Below, one piece after another: positions 1 through 7,155 of a stretch of 64,000 bases of DNA (the first letter of the stretch is position 1; each line of letters opens with the position of its first letter). This DNA is from JAGPDB01 sp046331265 (GTDB lineage Bacteria; Actinomycetota; Acidimicrobiia; IMCC26256; JAGPDB01). The notes beneath the pieces were generated by a model, which worked only from the letters and a program-made list of their open reading frames with translations, made no database searches and was not told the origin of the DNA. The stretch spans positions 1 through 64,000 of the forward strand of contig JAXLRE010000004.1 in assembly GCA_046331265.1 (NCBI GenBank). Reading direction: 5' to 3'. The translations under genes were made by a program, and so were the position numbers.

Positions 1-71
1 ACTAACTGAAATACCGAAACTACTCCATGTTGTTTAGTTGCTAAAGAAACTGCGACATCTAAGTTGGACAT
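1..71 (-). CDS. Start of a possible AbiEi-like N-terminal domain protein (partial)
   Basis: The window edge cuts this gene; only the first 23 codons are visible, running leftwards from an ATG at 71. The peptide begins MSNLDVAVSLATKQHGVVSV. A short helix followed by a QHGVVS..QL pattern is typical of the AbiEi-type N-terminal wing-helix domain found in type IV antitoxins and in proteins with a C-terminal DUF559 (very-short-patch-repair-like) nuclease domain in Actinobacteria. A GGGAAGG ribosome binding site lies 3 bases ahead of the ATG. It occupies the place behind rpsG where fusA is usually found. The family call rests on 23 residues and is tentative. Confidence 0.4.
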   Translation of the reverse strand, partial: MSNLDVAVSLATKQHGVVSVFQL

Positions 72-74
72 AAC

Positions 75-101
75 CTTCCCTTGAACCGAATATAAGGGAA
101 G
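75..101 (-). promoter_or_regulatory. Inverted repeat covering the ribosome binding site of the leftmost gene
   Basis: Perfect 8-base arms at 75-82 and 94-101 with an 11-base loop. In the minus-strand transcript the 3' arm contains the GGGAAGG ribosome binding site of the gene starting at 71, so folding could limit its translation. This is seen in sequence only; a role is inferred. Confidence 0.3.
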
Positions 102-142
102 ACATAAAAAATAATAATGTATAGATACGACAGTTTAAATGT

Positions 143-187
143 GTTGGGCTTTTAACCTCCCGGAAAGCGGGAGATTAAAAGTCCAAC
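143..187 (-). terminator. Long hairpin downstream of rpsG, probable end of the rpsL-rpsG transcript
   Basis: Two 20-base arms (143-162 and 168-187) match at 18 of 20 positions around a 5-base GAAAG loop; on the minus-strand RNA one of the two differences is a G-U wobble. It starts 20 bases past the rpsG stop. There is no clean U-tract after the stem, so it is not a textbook intrinsic terminator; it may be a processing or mRNA-stability element instead. Confidence 0.5.
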
Positions 188-206
188 GCGGAGGTTATAG
201 GGAGGA

Positions 207-692
207 TTACCAACGGAAGTGGGTGAAAGCTTTGTTAGCTTCAGCCATTTTTTGCAGGTCATCACGTTTTTTGATTGATGTGCCTACACCGTTAGCTGCA
301 TCCATGATTTCTTGAGCTAAACGTTGCGCCATTGTTTTTTCCCGACGCTTTCGTGAGTGTTCTACAACCCAACGAATCGCAAGCGTCGTTGCTCGGCGTG
401 GTTTTACTTCGACTGGTACTTGATATGTTGCACCACCAACACGACGTGAACGAACTTCCAATGCAGGTCGTACATTTTCAATAGCTTTTTTCAATGTTGG
501 AATTGGATCTCCAGCTTCTTCACCATCAGTTTTTTTAGTTTTGATGATTTCAAGCGCATCATAAACAATTGATGAAGCTACAGATTTTTTTCCGCTCAAT
601 AGAACTTTATTAATTAATTGTTGAACTACAACTGAATGATAAATCGGATCAGGTAATAGTTCTCTTCTCGGGGCTGGACCTTTACGTGGCAT
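207..692 (-). CDS. rpsG: 30S ribosomal protein S7
   Basis: S7 is a primary 16S rRNA binding protein that nucleates assembly of the 30S head. The 161-residue product begins MPRKGPAPRRELLPDPIYHS and carries the family's LINKVLLSGKKSVA, RVGGATYQVPVEV and KAFTHFRW segments at their usual places; length is normal for the family (about 156). The ATG overlaps the rpsL stop by one base (TAATG), so the two are translationally coupled. In most bacteria fusA and tuf follow; here a long hairpin and an unrelated gene follow instead. Confidence 0.98.
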   Translation of the reverse strand: MPRKGPAPRRELLPDPIYHSVVVQQLINKVLLSGKKSVASSIVYDALEIIKTKKTDGEEAGDPIPTLKKAIENVRPALEVRSRRVGGATYQVPVEVKPRRATTLAIRWVVEHSRKRREKTMAQRLAQEIMDAANGVGTSIKKRDDLQKMAEANKAFTHFRW

Positions 693-1069
693 TAGGCTTT
701 CTTCTCCTTCTTAGCACCGTAACGGCTACGTGCCTGTTGACGGTTAGCAACACCTGCAGCGTCGAGTGTTCCTCTAACTACTTTGTAACGAACACCTGGT
801 AAGTCTTTAACTCGACCACCACGTACTAAAACGATTGAGTGTTCTTGAAGGTTATGTCCAATACCTGGAATATATGCTGTTACTTCAACACCAGACGACA
901 AACGTACACGTGCGATTTTTCGCAGAGCAGAGTTCGGTTTACGTGGAGTTAAAGTTTTAACTTGTGTACAAACACCACGACGTTGTGGTGATCCTTTTAA
1001 AGCTGGAACAACCGACTTGGTTGTTTTCACTTTTCGTCCTTTACGGACGAGCTGTTCAATAGTAGGCAC
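692..1069 (-). CDS. rpsL: 30S ribosomal protein S12
   Basis: S12 forms part of the decoding centre of the 30S subunit. The product (125 residues) starts VPTIEQLVRKGRK and contains the RRGVCTQVKTLTPRKPNSALRK and PGIGHNLQEHS segments typical of the family, including the lysine positions (TPRKPNS and the later KDLPGVRY) where streptomycin resistance arises; both have the wild-type residues. A GTG at 1069 was chosen rather than an upstream TTG/ATG-type extension to 1147: it matches the family start and has an AAGGAGAG ribosome binding site 5-6 bases upstream. Confidence 0.97.
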   Translation of the reverse strand: MPTIEQLVRKGRKVKTTKSVVPALKGSPQRRGVCTQVKTLTPRKPNSALRKIARVRLSSGVEVTAYIPGIGHNLQEHSIVLVRGGRVKDLPGVRYKVVRGTLDAAGVANRQQARSRYGAKKEKKA

Positions 1070-1196
1070 TACGGCTCTCCTTTTCCCGTCATTTAGACAG
1101 GCTTGCTTTTTTGGCTTTTGCCTTTTGTGTTGACTTAGCTCCAGCAATACTTCGATTAATTAGCATGGCGCTCAGCAACGCCAACACAAGGGAAAT

Positions 1197-1226
1197 ATTC
1201 TAATGGGATAGGGTACTTATATTCAA
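1197..1226 (-). promoter_or_regulatory. Candidate sigma-70 promoter for rpsL-rpsG
   Basis: On the minus strand a TTGAAT -35 box (1221-1226) is separated by 18 bases from a TAGAAT -10 box (1197-1202). Transcription would start near 1190, leaving a leader of about 120 bases before the rpsL GTG, within which a short GGCG/CGCC stem is visible. No competing promoter was found. Confidence 0.5.
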
Positions 1227-1239
1227 AATTGGCGATAAA

Positions 1240-2004
1240 TTAGCGTTTTTGAACCCATTTTGAATACAAATAAGGGCTTAAATAAATAATTGCGAAAACA
1301 ATAATAAAGATTATGACATATATAAAGAAGAAATAGTGCCCGCCAAAGCCATCAGGAAAGCCACTTCTTTCTAAGAACATGTAGTTTGAATTGTACTTTG
1401 CGAAAAATACTTTATTTGCAAGTGTTGCCCAACTCAATAGCATAAGCATACCCACAATAACTGTCCATGATTTTTTGATATCCAATTTAAAATTTCCTCG
1501 TGCGATTTCAGCCAGCGGAATGAGTAGTAAAAGCGTATGTGAAATAATGCCCTCAAAAAAATAATAATTTAGAAAAGTACTTTGAAAATATTCTCCAAAT
1601 GCAATAGTAGCTAGCGCGCCCATAATCGATATTACATATATAGGATGCTTAAATTTATCCAGTTTAAAAAAGATAACTAAAGGCAATAACACTCCCATTA
1701 CAGCACATTGATGAAATGGAAATATACGACCAACAGGTTGTGCGCCACCGAGAAAAACCGGAAAAGTTAAAAGTGTAATTCTTCCTACTAGAAGAATCGA
1801 TGCTAACCAAACAATAATTTTGCGTGATTTATCTGGATTTCTTTTTATATATTTGAAGAACAATACCGAAATTATTGGAACTGAAATTATCCATAGATAA
1901 TGCCTCCAATCTTCGAACGATCCACCACCTAACTTGTTGCTATACCATTCATAATCACCAAATGAATCTTTATAGTAACCAAAAAACTTATCGAAAAAAG
2001 ACAT
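1240..2004 (-). CDS. YwaF/TIGR02206-like integral membrane protein
   Basis: 254 residues with about six to seven hydrophobic segments separated by short charged loops and a basic C-terminus (SKWVQKR). The segment GRIFPFHQCAVMGVLLPLVIF resembles the signature 'lPfHlC' helix of the YwaF/TIGR02206 family of uncharacterised membrane proteins, and the ISHTLLLLIPL segment with its conserved histidine fits the same family. Function is unknown. It stands alone, upstream of and in the same direction as the rpsL promoter, which lies just past its stop. The family assignment is from motif memory and moderately sure. Confidence 0.5.
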   Translation of the reverse strand: MSFFDKFFGYYKDSFGDYEWYSNKLGGGSFEDWRHYLWIISVPIISVLFFKYIKRNPDKSRKIIVWLASILLVGRITLLTFPVFLGGAQPVGRIFPFHQCAVMGVLLPLVIFFKLDKFKHPIYVISIMGALATIAFGEYFQSTFLNYYFFEGIISHTLLLLIPLAEIARGNFKLDIKKSWTVIVGMLMLLSWATLANKVFFAKYNSNYMFLERSGFPDGFGGHYFFFIYVIIFIIVFAIIYLSPYLYSKWVQKR

Positions 2005-2352
2005 ATAGATAATAAATATTAACGAGAAAATCTACAAGTAATAGGGACTTCTTAAAACTAATCCTCTCGAGCGAAGGCGACAGCGACTGCACGACCAATA
2101 CCGCTGTCGCCTCCAGTGATGAGGGATATTTTCCCGAGAGCTTATTGCTACCTATATGCTTTGGATTGATTGTTCGAGGCTACAATTCCGTGGGGCGCTG
2201 TGTGTTCACTTTTCAACTTTCTTCCTTTTATGATGGAATTTACTTTTCACAAGTAACATTGAATTACACAATGGTTAGAGATTCTGTTAGATATTTAACC
2301 GATTAATAATTCTTAGTGAACCAAAATACACAATTAAAATATTTATAACATT
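2005..2352. other. 348-base gene-free stretch with a gene remnant
   Basis: No intact reading frame. The part from about 2058 to 2207 is GC-richer than its surroundings and holds a decayed dehydrogenase fragment (separate entry). The remaining part up to the dps ribosome binding site is AT-rich and should hold the dps promoter, but no clear -35/-10 pair or Fur/PerR-type box could be named. Confidence 0.5.
2058..2207 (-). pseudogene. Remnant of a short-chain dehydrogenase/reductase gene
   Basis: Read leftwards in one frame, codons from 2141 give ALGKISLITGGDSGIGRAVA followed by VAFARED and a stop at 2058-2060. This is the NAD(P)-binding TGGxxGIG glycine loop and first beta-alpha unit of a classical SDR of the 'GGDSGIGRAVA' type. 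The same frame continues upstream to about 2207 through two stop codons (at 2142-2144 and two codons further), ending in a KAYR segment that resembles the 'YrGsgkL.GK' lead-in of these enzymes. Everything after the first cofactor-binding unit is missing. GC content is visibly above that of neighbouring genes, suggesting a degraded acquired gene. Confidence 0.6.
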
Positions 2353-2376
2353 TTGCACTTGATACAAGGAGAAATA

Positions 2377-2844
2377 ATGAAAATTGATAACGGCATAGAT
2401 GAAAAAGACAGAAAACAAGTCGCAGAAGATTTAAAAAGAGTTTTAGCTGATACTTATACGCTCTATTTAAAGACACATTATTTCCACTGGAATGTCACCG
2501 GACCCATGTTCACAACTCTCCATTTAATGTTTGAAGAACAATACAATGAACTCTGGCTAGCTACAGACATAATTGCTGAACGAATTAGAGCACTGGGTGT
2601 TTTTGCTCCAGGCAGTTACGGTGAATATTCAAAACTTACTTCTATTACTGAGAGCGATAACGTTCCTGAAGCAACCGCAATGATTAAAGAATTAGTTCAA
2701 GGTCACGAAGCTGTTACCAAAACTTTAAGATCAGTTTTCTCGAATGCTGAAAAAGCAAATGATGAAGTTACTGCAGATTTAGTAACCCAACGTCTACAAG
2801 TACATGAACAAACAGCTTGGATGTTGCGATCTCTTTTAGGTTAA
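2377..2844 (+). CDS. dps: Dps-family DNA-binding ferritin-like protein
   Basis: Dps proteins form 12-mers that oxidise ferrous iron with peroxide, store the ferric product and can protect DNA. The 155-residue product has the five ferroxidase ligands at exact family spacing: His37, His49, Glu53, Asp64 and Glu68 (THYFHWNV..., LHLMFEE, TDIIAERIR). The ATG at 2377 has an AAGGAG site five bases upstream, so it is preferred over the in-frame TTG at 2353. It is the first plus-strand gene in the window and converges on the anti-sigma-like gene, sharing a TTAA in which both stops lie. Confidence 0.93.
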   Translation: MKIDNGIDEKDRKQVAEDLKRVLADTYTLYLKTHYFHWNVTGPMFTTLHLMFEEQYNELWLATDIIAERIRALGVFAPGSYGEYSKLTSITESDNVPEATAMIKELVQGHEAVTKTLRSVFSNAEKANDEVTADLVTQRLQVHEQTAWMLRSLLG

Positions 2845-3308
2845 TCAGAACTCCCCGATCCAGAATTTGAACCTGAGTGGTCTTTTATTTCAGTTGTTGA
2901 AGTGGAATTGTGATCATCTTCTTGTTCAGCTTCATTGTCATCATGTGTAGTTGTTGTTACACCAGAGTTTCGTGTTTCACTATCATCTACTCGAGTGCCA
3001 TTTGTCGTTGAGACTTCCGACTCACTATTGTCGCCTTGGTCTTCTTGACCTACAACAGTATTAGTTGTTTTGTCATCTCCCTTAATCTTTTCAAGACGGT
3101 TTTTATTCGCTGGAGTAACATTTGAGCCATTAGATGTATTCGCAGCAAAAGCGACGCCAAGCACAGCTATCAATAGAACACTCGCAAATGCACTAGCAAT
3201 CATGCGTTGCTTTCTAACACGCGAAGTAGTTCTTGATATTGCTTTTTGCTCGAGATCTACAGGAACAGATACATTCTCTTGTGAATCTAAATCTTTAAAT
3301 GTTGTCAT
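2841..3308 (-). CDS. Single-pass membrane protein, probable partner (anti-sigma-like) of the adjacent ECF sigma factor
   Basis: 155 residues: a short cytosolic N-terminus (about 1-36), one hydrophobic segment (about 37-56, IASAFASVLLIAVLGVAFAA) and a long low-complexity outer part rich in Ser, Thr, Asp, Glu and Gly. The gene overlaps the sigma factor gene by four bases (ATGA), the usual arrangement for a sigma/anti-sigma pair. There is no visible zinc-binding HxxxCxxC motif and the cytosolic segment is very short, so it may be a degenerate anti-sigma factor or simply a co-expressed membrane protein. The role is inferred from gene position. Confidence 0.5.
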   Translation of the reverse strand: MTTFKDLDSQENVSVPVDLEQKAISRTTSRVRKQRMIASAFASVLLIAVLGVAFAANTSNGSNVTPANKNRLEKIKGDDKTTNTVVGQEDQGDNSESEVSTTNGTRVDDSETRNSGVTTTTHDDNEAEQEDDHNSTSTTEIKDHSGSNSGSGSSD

Positions 3309-3853
3309 GGCGTAACCTCCACCATATCTTTAAGACGTTTTAATGCGTCATGTGTAGTTGATTTAACAGTTCCCAAACTGATATTTAAAAAATCTGCAAT
3401 TTGATCTTCTGAAAGATCAGCTAGATAACGTAAAACAACAACTTCTTTCTGTCTTTTAGGAAGTTTTGCAATTGCTTTTCTTAAATCTAAACGTAATGCA
3501 CTTAATACAATCTCGCTATTTGTTTGATCATCTGAATATAGTTTTACAGAATATTTTTTTGCGACAGCATCTTTGCGCCAAGCTGAAATAATAATGCTAG
3601 ATGCAACTTTTGCACTATATGCGAGTACATAATCTTTTTCATGAATATGTTTTTCAATTATCCTTGAAACGGTTTCGATACCTACATCTTCAGCCGATTC
3701 TTTAGAACCCGTTAATTTGAATGCAACCCTATATGCAATTAAATAGCATTCATTTAGAACTTCGTCTGCAACTTGTGTGGATTGCTCTGTTTTCACACGG
3801 CCTATACTACGAGTTTTGATTTCGTGATTTATAGATACTGGCGCGAAGCTCAT
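3305..3853 (-). CDS. ECF-type RNA polymerase sigma factor
   Basis: 182 residues. The first half (about 30-110) resembles sigma region 2 (CYLIAYRVAFKLTGSKESAEDVGIETVSRI), and the second half is a clear region 4: LRKAIAKLPKRQKEVVVLRY, then LSEDQIADFLNISLGTVKSTTHDALKRLK, where the helix-turn-helix contacts the -35 element. Regions 1.1 and 3 are absent, as in ECF (group 4) sigma factors. The N-terminal 25 residues are an unusual extension; a later start is possible. It is followed by a membrane protein gene overlapping it by four bases, suggesting control by an envelope signal. Confidence 0.85.
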   Translation of the reverse strand: MSFAPVSINHEIKTRSIGRVKTEQSTQVADEVLNECYLIAYRVAFKLTGSKESAEDVGIETVSRIIEKHIHEKDYVLAYSAKVASSIIISAWRKDAVAKKYSVKLYSDDQTNSEIVLSALRLDLRKAIAKLPKRQKEVVVLRYLADLSEDQIADFLNISLGTVKSTTHDALKRLKDMVEVTP

Positions 3854-3894
3854 GATTATATAAACGCTTCGTTAGCCAAAAAGGTTGGGTTACT

Positions 3895-4485
3895 TTATTC
3901 GATACTTCTACCAGGAGTTTCGACCTTGAGGCCTTGTCGCACCAGTGCTTTATCTGAATCAGATGTTAGTGCCGGAAAATCAGCAAAGAATTTCTCTAAT
4001 GCGATTTCAATGTCTTCACTTAATCCTTTAAAGGTATCTTGATCTATTATTTCACCATCGTCTAAGTCCGCAAATACATCTTCTAAGCCGCCTAGAAATT
4101 CATCATAAAGATATTGCAGTGAATCGATACGTTCACGAACATTTACAAATGATCTTTGGTTCTGCGGGTACCTTGGCTGATCACGTTCTGGTATATTTAC
4201 TTTTTTTGGTAAGTAGGCTAACGCGGCGTTAGTCAACAATGGTTCAGTAAAATTACCTAAAGCTTTTAATTCATCAAATAAATTTCTGATACTCTCTACT
4301 TCTGATTTCATTTCATTTCGAGCAAGATTCATTACTTCGTTATCTTCTAAGTAGTCATACTGCTCAAATAAGTCATCAATTGTTTGGTCGTAGTCTTCTG
4401 AATATTTTTTTAAACGAGAAAATAAACCTAATAAAGGTTTTACAAATGGATTATCATCCACCGGAGGTCTTTTTGTCTCGCCCAT
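3895..4485 (-). CDS. Hypothetical acidic helical protein
   Basis: 196 residues, strongly acidic, predicted largely helical with no signal peptide or membrane segment. No family is recognised. It contains heptad-like stretches (LKKYSEDYDQTIDDLFEQYD and the EIALEKFFADF region). It follows the cupin/oxygenase-like gene by 19 bases and may be co-transcribed with it; the ribosome binding site (AAGTAG region) is weak. The next gene downstream is the ECF sigma factor, on the same strand. Confidence 0.5.
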   Translation of the reverse strand: MGETKRPPVDDNPFVKPLLGLFSRLKKYSEDYDQTIDDLFEQYDYLEDNEVMNLARNEMKSEVESIRNLFDELKALGNFTEPLLTNAALAYLPKKVNIPERDQPRYPQNQRSFVNVRERIDSLQYLYDEFLGGLEDVFADLDDGEIIDQDTFKGLSEDIEIALEKFFADFPALTSDSDKALVRQGLKVETPGRSIE

Positions 4486-4504
4486 ATTTACTACTTATTA
4501 AAAG

Positions 4505-5452
4505 TTAATTTAATATTCGTCCAATTTCCATTGGAGGTAAAGACTTAGTTGGAGTTACGTTATATTGTGTTCTTTGTCCTGGTGAAGTAGGTTCCCAGCC
4601 ATTTTCGTGACCTAATTTTTCTAAACCTCTGTGCAAAATTTCACGTGCTTCAGGTCCACGAGCAATAATGACAACAGCCATCCTTTCGTCGGTTTGAGGA
4701 ACTGGACCGTGCCATGTCCGTGAATCTAAAACAACAAGATCACCTTTGCGTTGTGAAAATGTTTCGAGTGTGTCTAAAGATTTTCCGGCAACATAACCTG
4801 TATCATTTTCAGTTATCTGAATAGCAACAACGGTTTCGTCTGTTTCATCATGCTGATGTACTGGAACATTATCGATTGTAGAATCAACAACTGAACCAGT
4901 TTCATAAAGAGGAAATTCGATAACAAAATCGTTAGCTAGTCTTGGATTAAATAGATCTTGTAATCCCAACTGCAGACAGAGTTTAAAAGCTTTTTCACTT
5001 AACTCACTCATTTGTTCAAGCTGTTTTTTTAACTCCTGCGCACTCTCATATATTGGATATGGCATCATTGGTTCTTCATAGCCAAACTGGTCGAAAGTAC
5101 GAAGGAGAAAATCATCTTCATCACCCAAAAAATGTGTATCAGCTTTTTCAGGAGCATTATGGACAAGACCCATTACGTTTGTGTATTTGTCTATAAATCT
5201 TCCTGTTATTCGCAGAAATGAAAACCCGCCTTGTGTATATACAACGCAATCAGCTTGATTATCTGCAAGTGCTGCTCTATCTGTTGCTAACCCAAAGCTG
5301 CCATCCATTGTTCCACGATGCATTGATTTAGAAATTTCAGAAATATCAGATAATAAGCTCTCATCTGGCTCAGAATGTATTAAGGTTAGGCCTCTCTCGT
5401 GAAGTTCTTCTATAACCGTCGGCCGCCTTGGCCTATTAGGTTCCTTATGCAT
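4505..5452 (-). CDS. Possible Fe(II)/2-oxoglutarate oxygenase-like (double-stranded beta-helix) protein
   Basis: 315 residues, soluble. The C-terminal half has features of a jelly-roll metalloenzyme core: VPVHQHDETDETVVAIQI supplies a possible H-x-D/E metal pair, and about 60 residues later GDLVVLDSRTWHGPVPQTDER supplies a second histidine followed by an arginine suitable for 2-oxoglutarate or carboxylate binding, then a strand MAVVIIARG. This order (HxD/E ... H ... R) is that of the PhyH/oxygenase or cupin fold. The N-terminal 140 residues are not recognised. Substrate unknown; assignment is inference from motif order. Confidence 0.4.
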   Translation of the reverse strand: MHKEPNRPRRPTVIEELHERGLTLIHSEPDESLLSDISEISKSMHRGTMDGSFGLATDRAALADNQADCVVYTQGGFSFLRITGRFIDKYTNVMGLVHNAPEKADTHFLGDEDDFLLRTFDQFGYEEPMMPYPIYESAQELKKQLEQMSELSEKAFKLCLQLGLQDLFNPRLANDFVIEFPLYETGSVVDSTIDNVPVHQHDETDETVVAIQITENDTGYVAGKSLDTLETFSQRKGDLVVLDSRTWHGPVPQTDERMAVVIIARGPEAREILHRGLEKLGHENGWEPTSPGQRTQYNVTPTKSLPPMEIGRILN

Positions 5453-5489
5453 AATGTCTATTATATGGCTTTTGAGGCATTTGTATAGC

Positions 5490-6896
5490 TTATTTTGCTG
5501 TATTAAATTTATATTTCGAAAATTTCAGTAATATAAAGCCAGTAACTACTAATAAAATCCCATCAAAAAAACTCATTGTCGAATGTTTGCCTGTTGAAGG
5601 CAATGATGAAAGCGAATTTGCGGCTACACCATTTGTATTTCCTGATGATGAACCCGAATTAGAACCGCTACCTGAAGATGAATTTAAAGCACTAATACCA
5701 CATACAGAAACATCATGAAGTTGGCTCACGATTACTTCTGCATTACTTAATTTTCCAGACAATTGATTACCACTATCTTCCAGAATTGCAAGAAAATAAA
5801 TTCGAACATTGGAAAGTTCGGAACTATTTAGGTACGTAGTTAAGGTCTTCTGGGCGCCATCACTATAAACTTGAAAATGAGACCAAGGCGCTGGACTTCC
5901 ATCTTCTCTATAAATAATGCCATAAAAATAAATAGGATTAGGCGTTAAAGATTCGACATCAAATTTAACTTGGAGCTGAACAGATCCTGCACTAAGTAAT
6001 GCATTTTGTGGAGTGAAATCTAATTCAACAAAACTCATTGAACCCGTAGGAACATCAAGATTCGGATTAAATATATGACCTTGACTACTCAAGATTTTAT
6101 CGATATCGCCTTGTTCAATATTTGCATTTGGCGAAAATTGTGTTTTGAATGTATTTACTGCGATATCAGATGGAGAAGTTGCTTGCGTTGAAAGATAATC
6201 ATTATTGCAATCAACAGGAACAGAAGTAATTGTTGTTGGAGTACATGAACCACTTTCATCATCATATAAGTAATTTGCAATAACATTATGTACATCCCAG
6301 CTCACTTGATCTGAAGCAATTCCAACAGAAACCTTTAAAATAAGTTTTAACCCATATGCTGGAGCGTAAGGATTTATCGTTATAGAGTCATCGAGAATTT
6401 CATGACCCGGAGTATCAGTTGTAGAATTCCATTCTAAAAATCCGTGATCACCTAACAATGGTTCATTACTTGAATTGATTACGAATCCTTGAGCATTATT
6501 ACTTGTGCTTCCATTTGTAATATCGGCAAAACCCGAAATTGATATTTGAACATTTGAACTACACCCTAAATCCACTTTTGGTAAATCAAGAACAATTGCA
6601 ATCTCATTACTTGTTCCCACACGTTGATTTGTTGCACCATTCGGCGTCCATCCTGGTGATGAGTTAGTTGCATTTTCAGGATTTGAACTTAAATCTGCAG
6701 GATCGCCAATATGATCATACAATGCAAGATCATTTATTTCTTTTTGCGTATATGAACGCCAAGTGCCATTTGCCGTTATTGATTGTGTTGCAGCAAAAGC
6801 TGATTGCAATGGTAAGGCAACAGTTATAAATAATCCTGTTAATAAAGCTAACGATACGATTGTATATCTGCGCTCGATAACATGCTTTCGCTTCAT
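5490..6896 (-). CDS. LPXTG-anchored secreted surface protein
   Basis: 468 residues. Residues 1-35 form a signal peptide (basic MKRKHVIERR, hydrophobic core, cut after AFA). The C-terminus is a classical sortase signal: LPSTG at 432-436, a hydrophobic stretch (FFDGILLVVTGFILLKF) and a basic tail (KYKFNTAK). Before it is a Ser/Gly/Asn-rich linker. The body is rich in Ser, Asn, Asp and beta-forming residues and contains four or more cysteines that could form disulfides; no named domain is recognised. It would be linked to peptidoglycan outside the cell by a sortase not present in this window. It is monocistronic, downstream of the rpoC terminator. Confidence 0.7.
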   Translation of the reverse strand: MKRKHVIERRYTIVSLALLTGLFITVALPLQSAFAATQSITANGTWRSYTQKEINDLALYDHIGDPADLSSNPENATNSSPGWTPNGATNQRVGTSNEIAIVLDLPKVDLGCSSNVQISISGFADITNGSTSNNAQGFVINSSNEPLLGDHGFLEWNSTTDTPGHEILDDSITINPYAPAYGLKLILKVSVGIASDQVSWDVHNVIANYLYDDESGSCTPTTITSVPVDCNNDYLSTQATSPSDIAVNTFKTQFSPNANIEQGDIDKILSSQGHIFNPNLDVPTGSMSFVELDFTPQNALLSAGSVQLQVKFDVESLTPNPIYFYGIIYREDGSPAPWSHFQVYSDGAQKTLTTYLNSSELSNVRIYFLAILEDSGNQLSGKLSNAEVIVSQLHDVSVCGISALNSSSGSGSNSGSSSGNTNGVAANSLSSLPSTGKHSTMSFFDGILLVVTGFILLKFSKYKFNTAK

Positions 6897-7105
6897 CTAA
6901 TATTTTCGTCTTAATATTGTCAATCTTTAGATTAATGATCAATATGACCTATTAATTTCGCTTCATTCGCGATTGATGACTGAAATGAAATTATTTTAAG
7001 CGCTAGGTTTGCATGATTTTGGGCGTATTTCAGTATCTTTTTAACCCAACGCTGAGGAATACCCAATGGTTGGAAAATCCCAACGGTCGAAGGAAACGGG
7101 GGCAC

Positions 7106-7133
7106 AAAAAAGCCCACCATTTCGGTGGGCTTT
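7106..7133 (-). terminator. Rho-independent terminator of the rpoB-rpoC operon
   Basis: On the minus strand a 10-base perfect stem (arms 7124-7133 and 7109-7118, AAAGCCCACC with GGTGGGCTTT) with a five-base loop is followed by a run of six T (7106-7111). It sits about 20 bases past the rpoC stop. Confidence 0.9.
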
Positions 7134-7155
7134 ATCAAATGGATTTACAGATTGG

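Noticed and set aside
2076..2111. Perfect 10-base inverted repeat GGCGACAGCG/CGCTGTCGCC as an operator
   Set aside because: It falls inside the decayed dehydrogenase fragment and arises from its GGDSG and AVA codons; no regulatory context.
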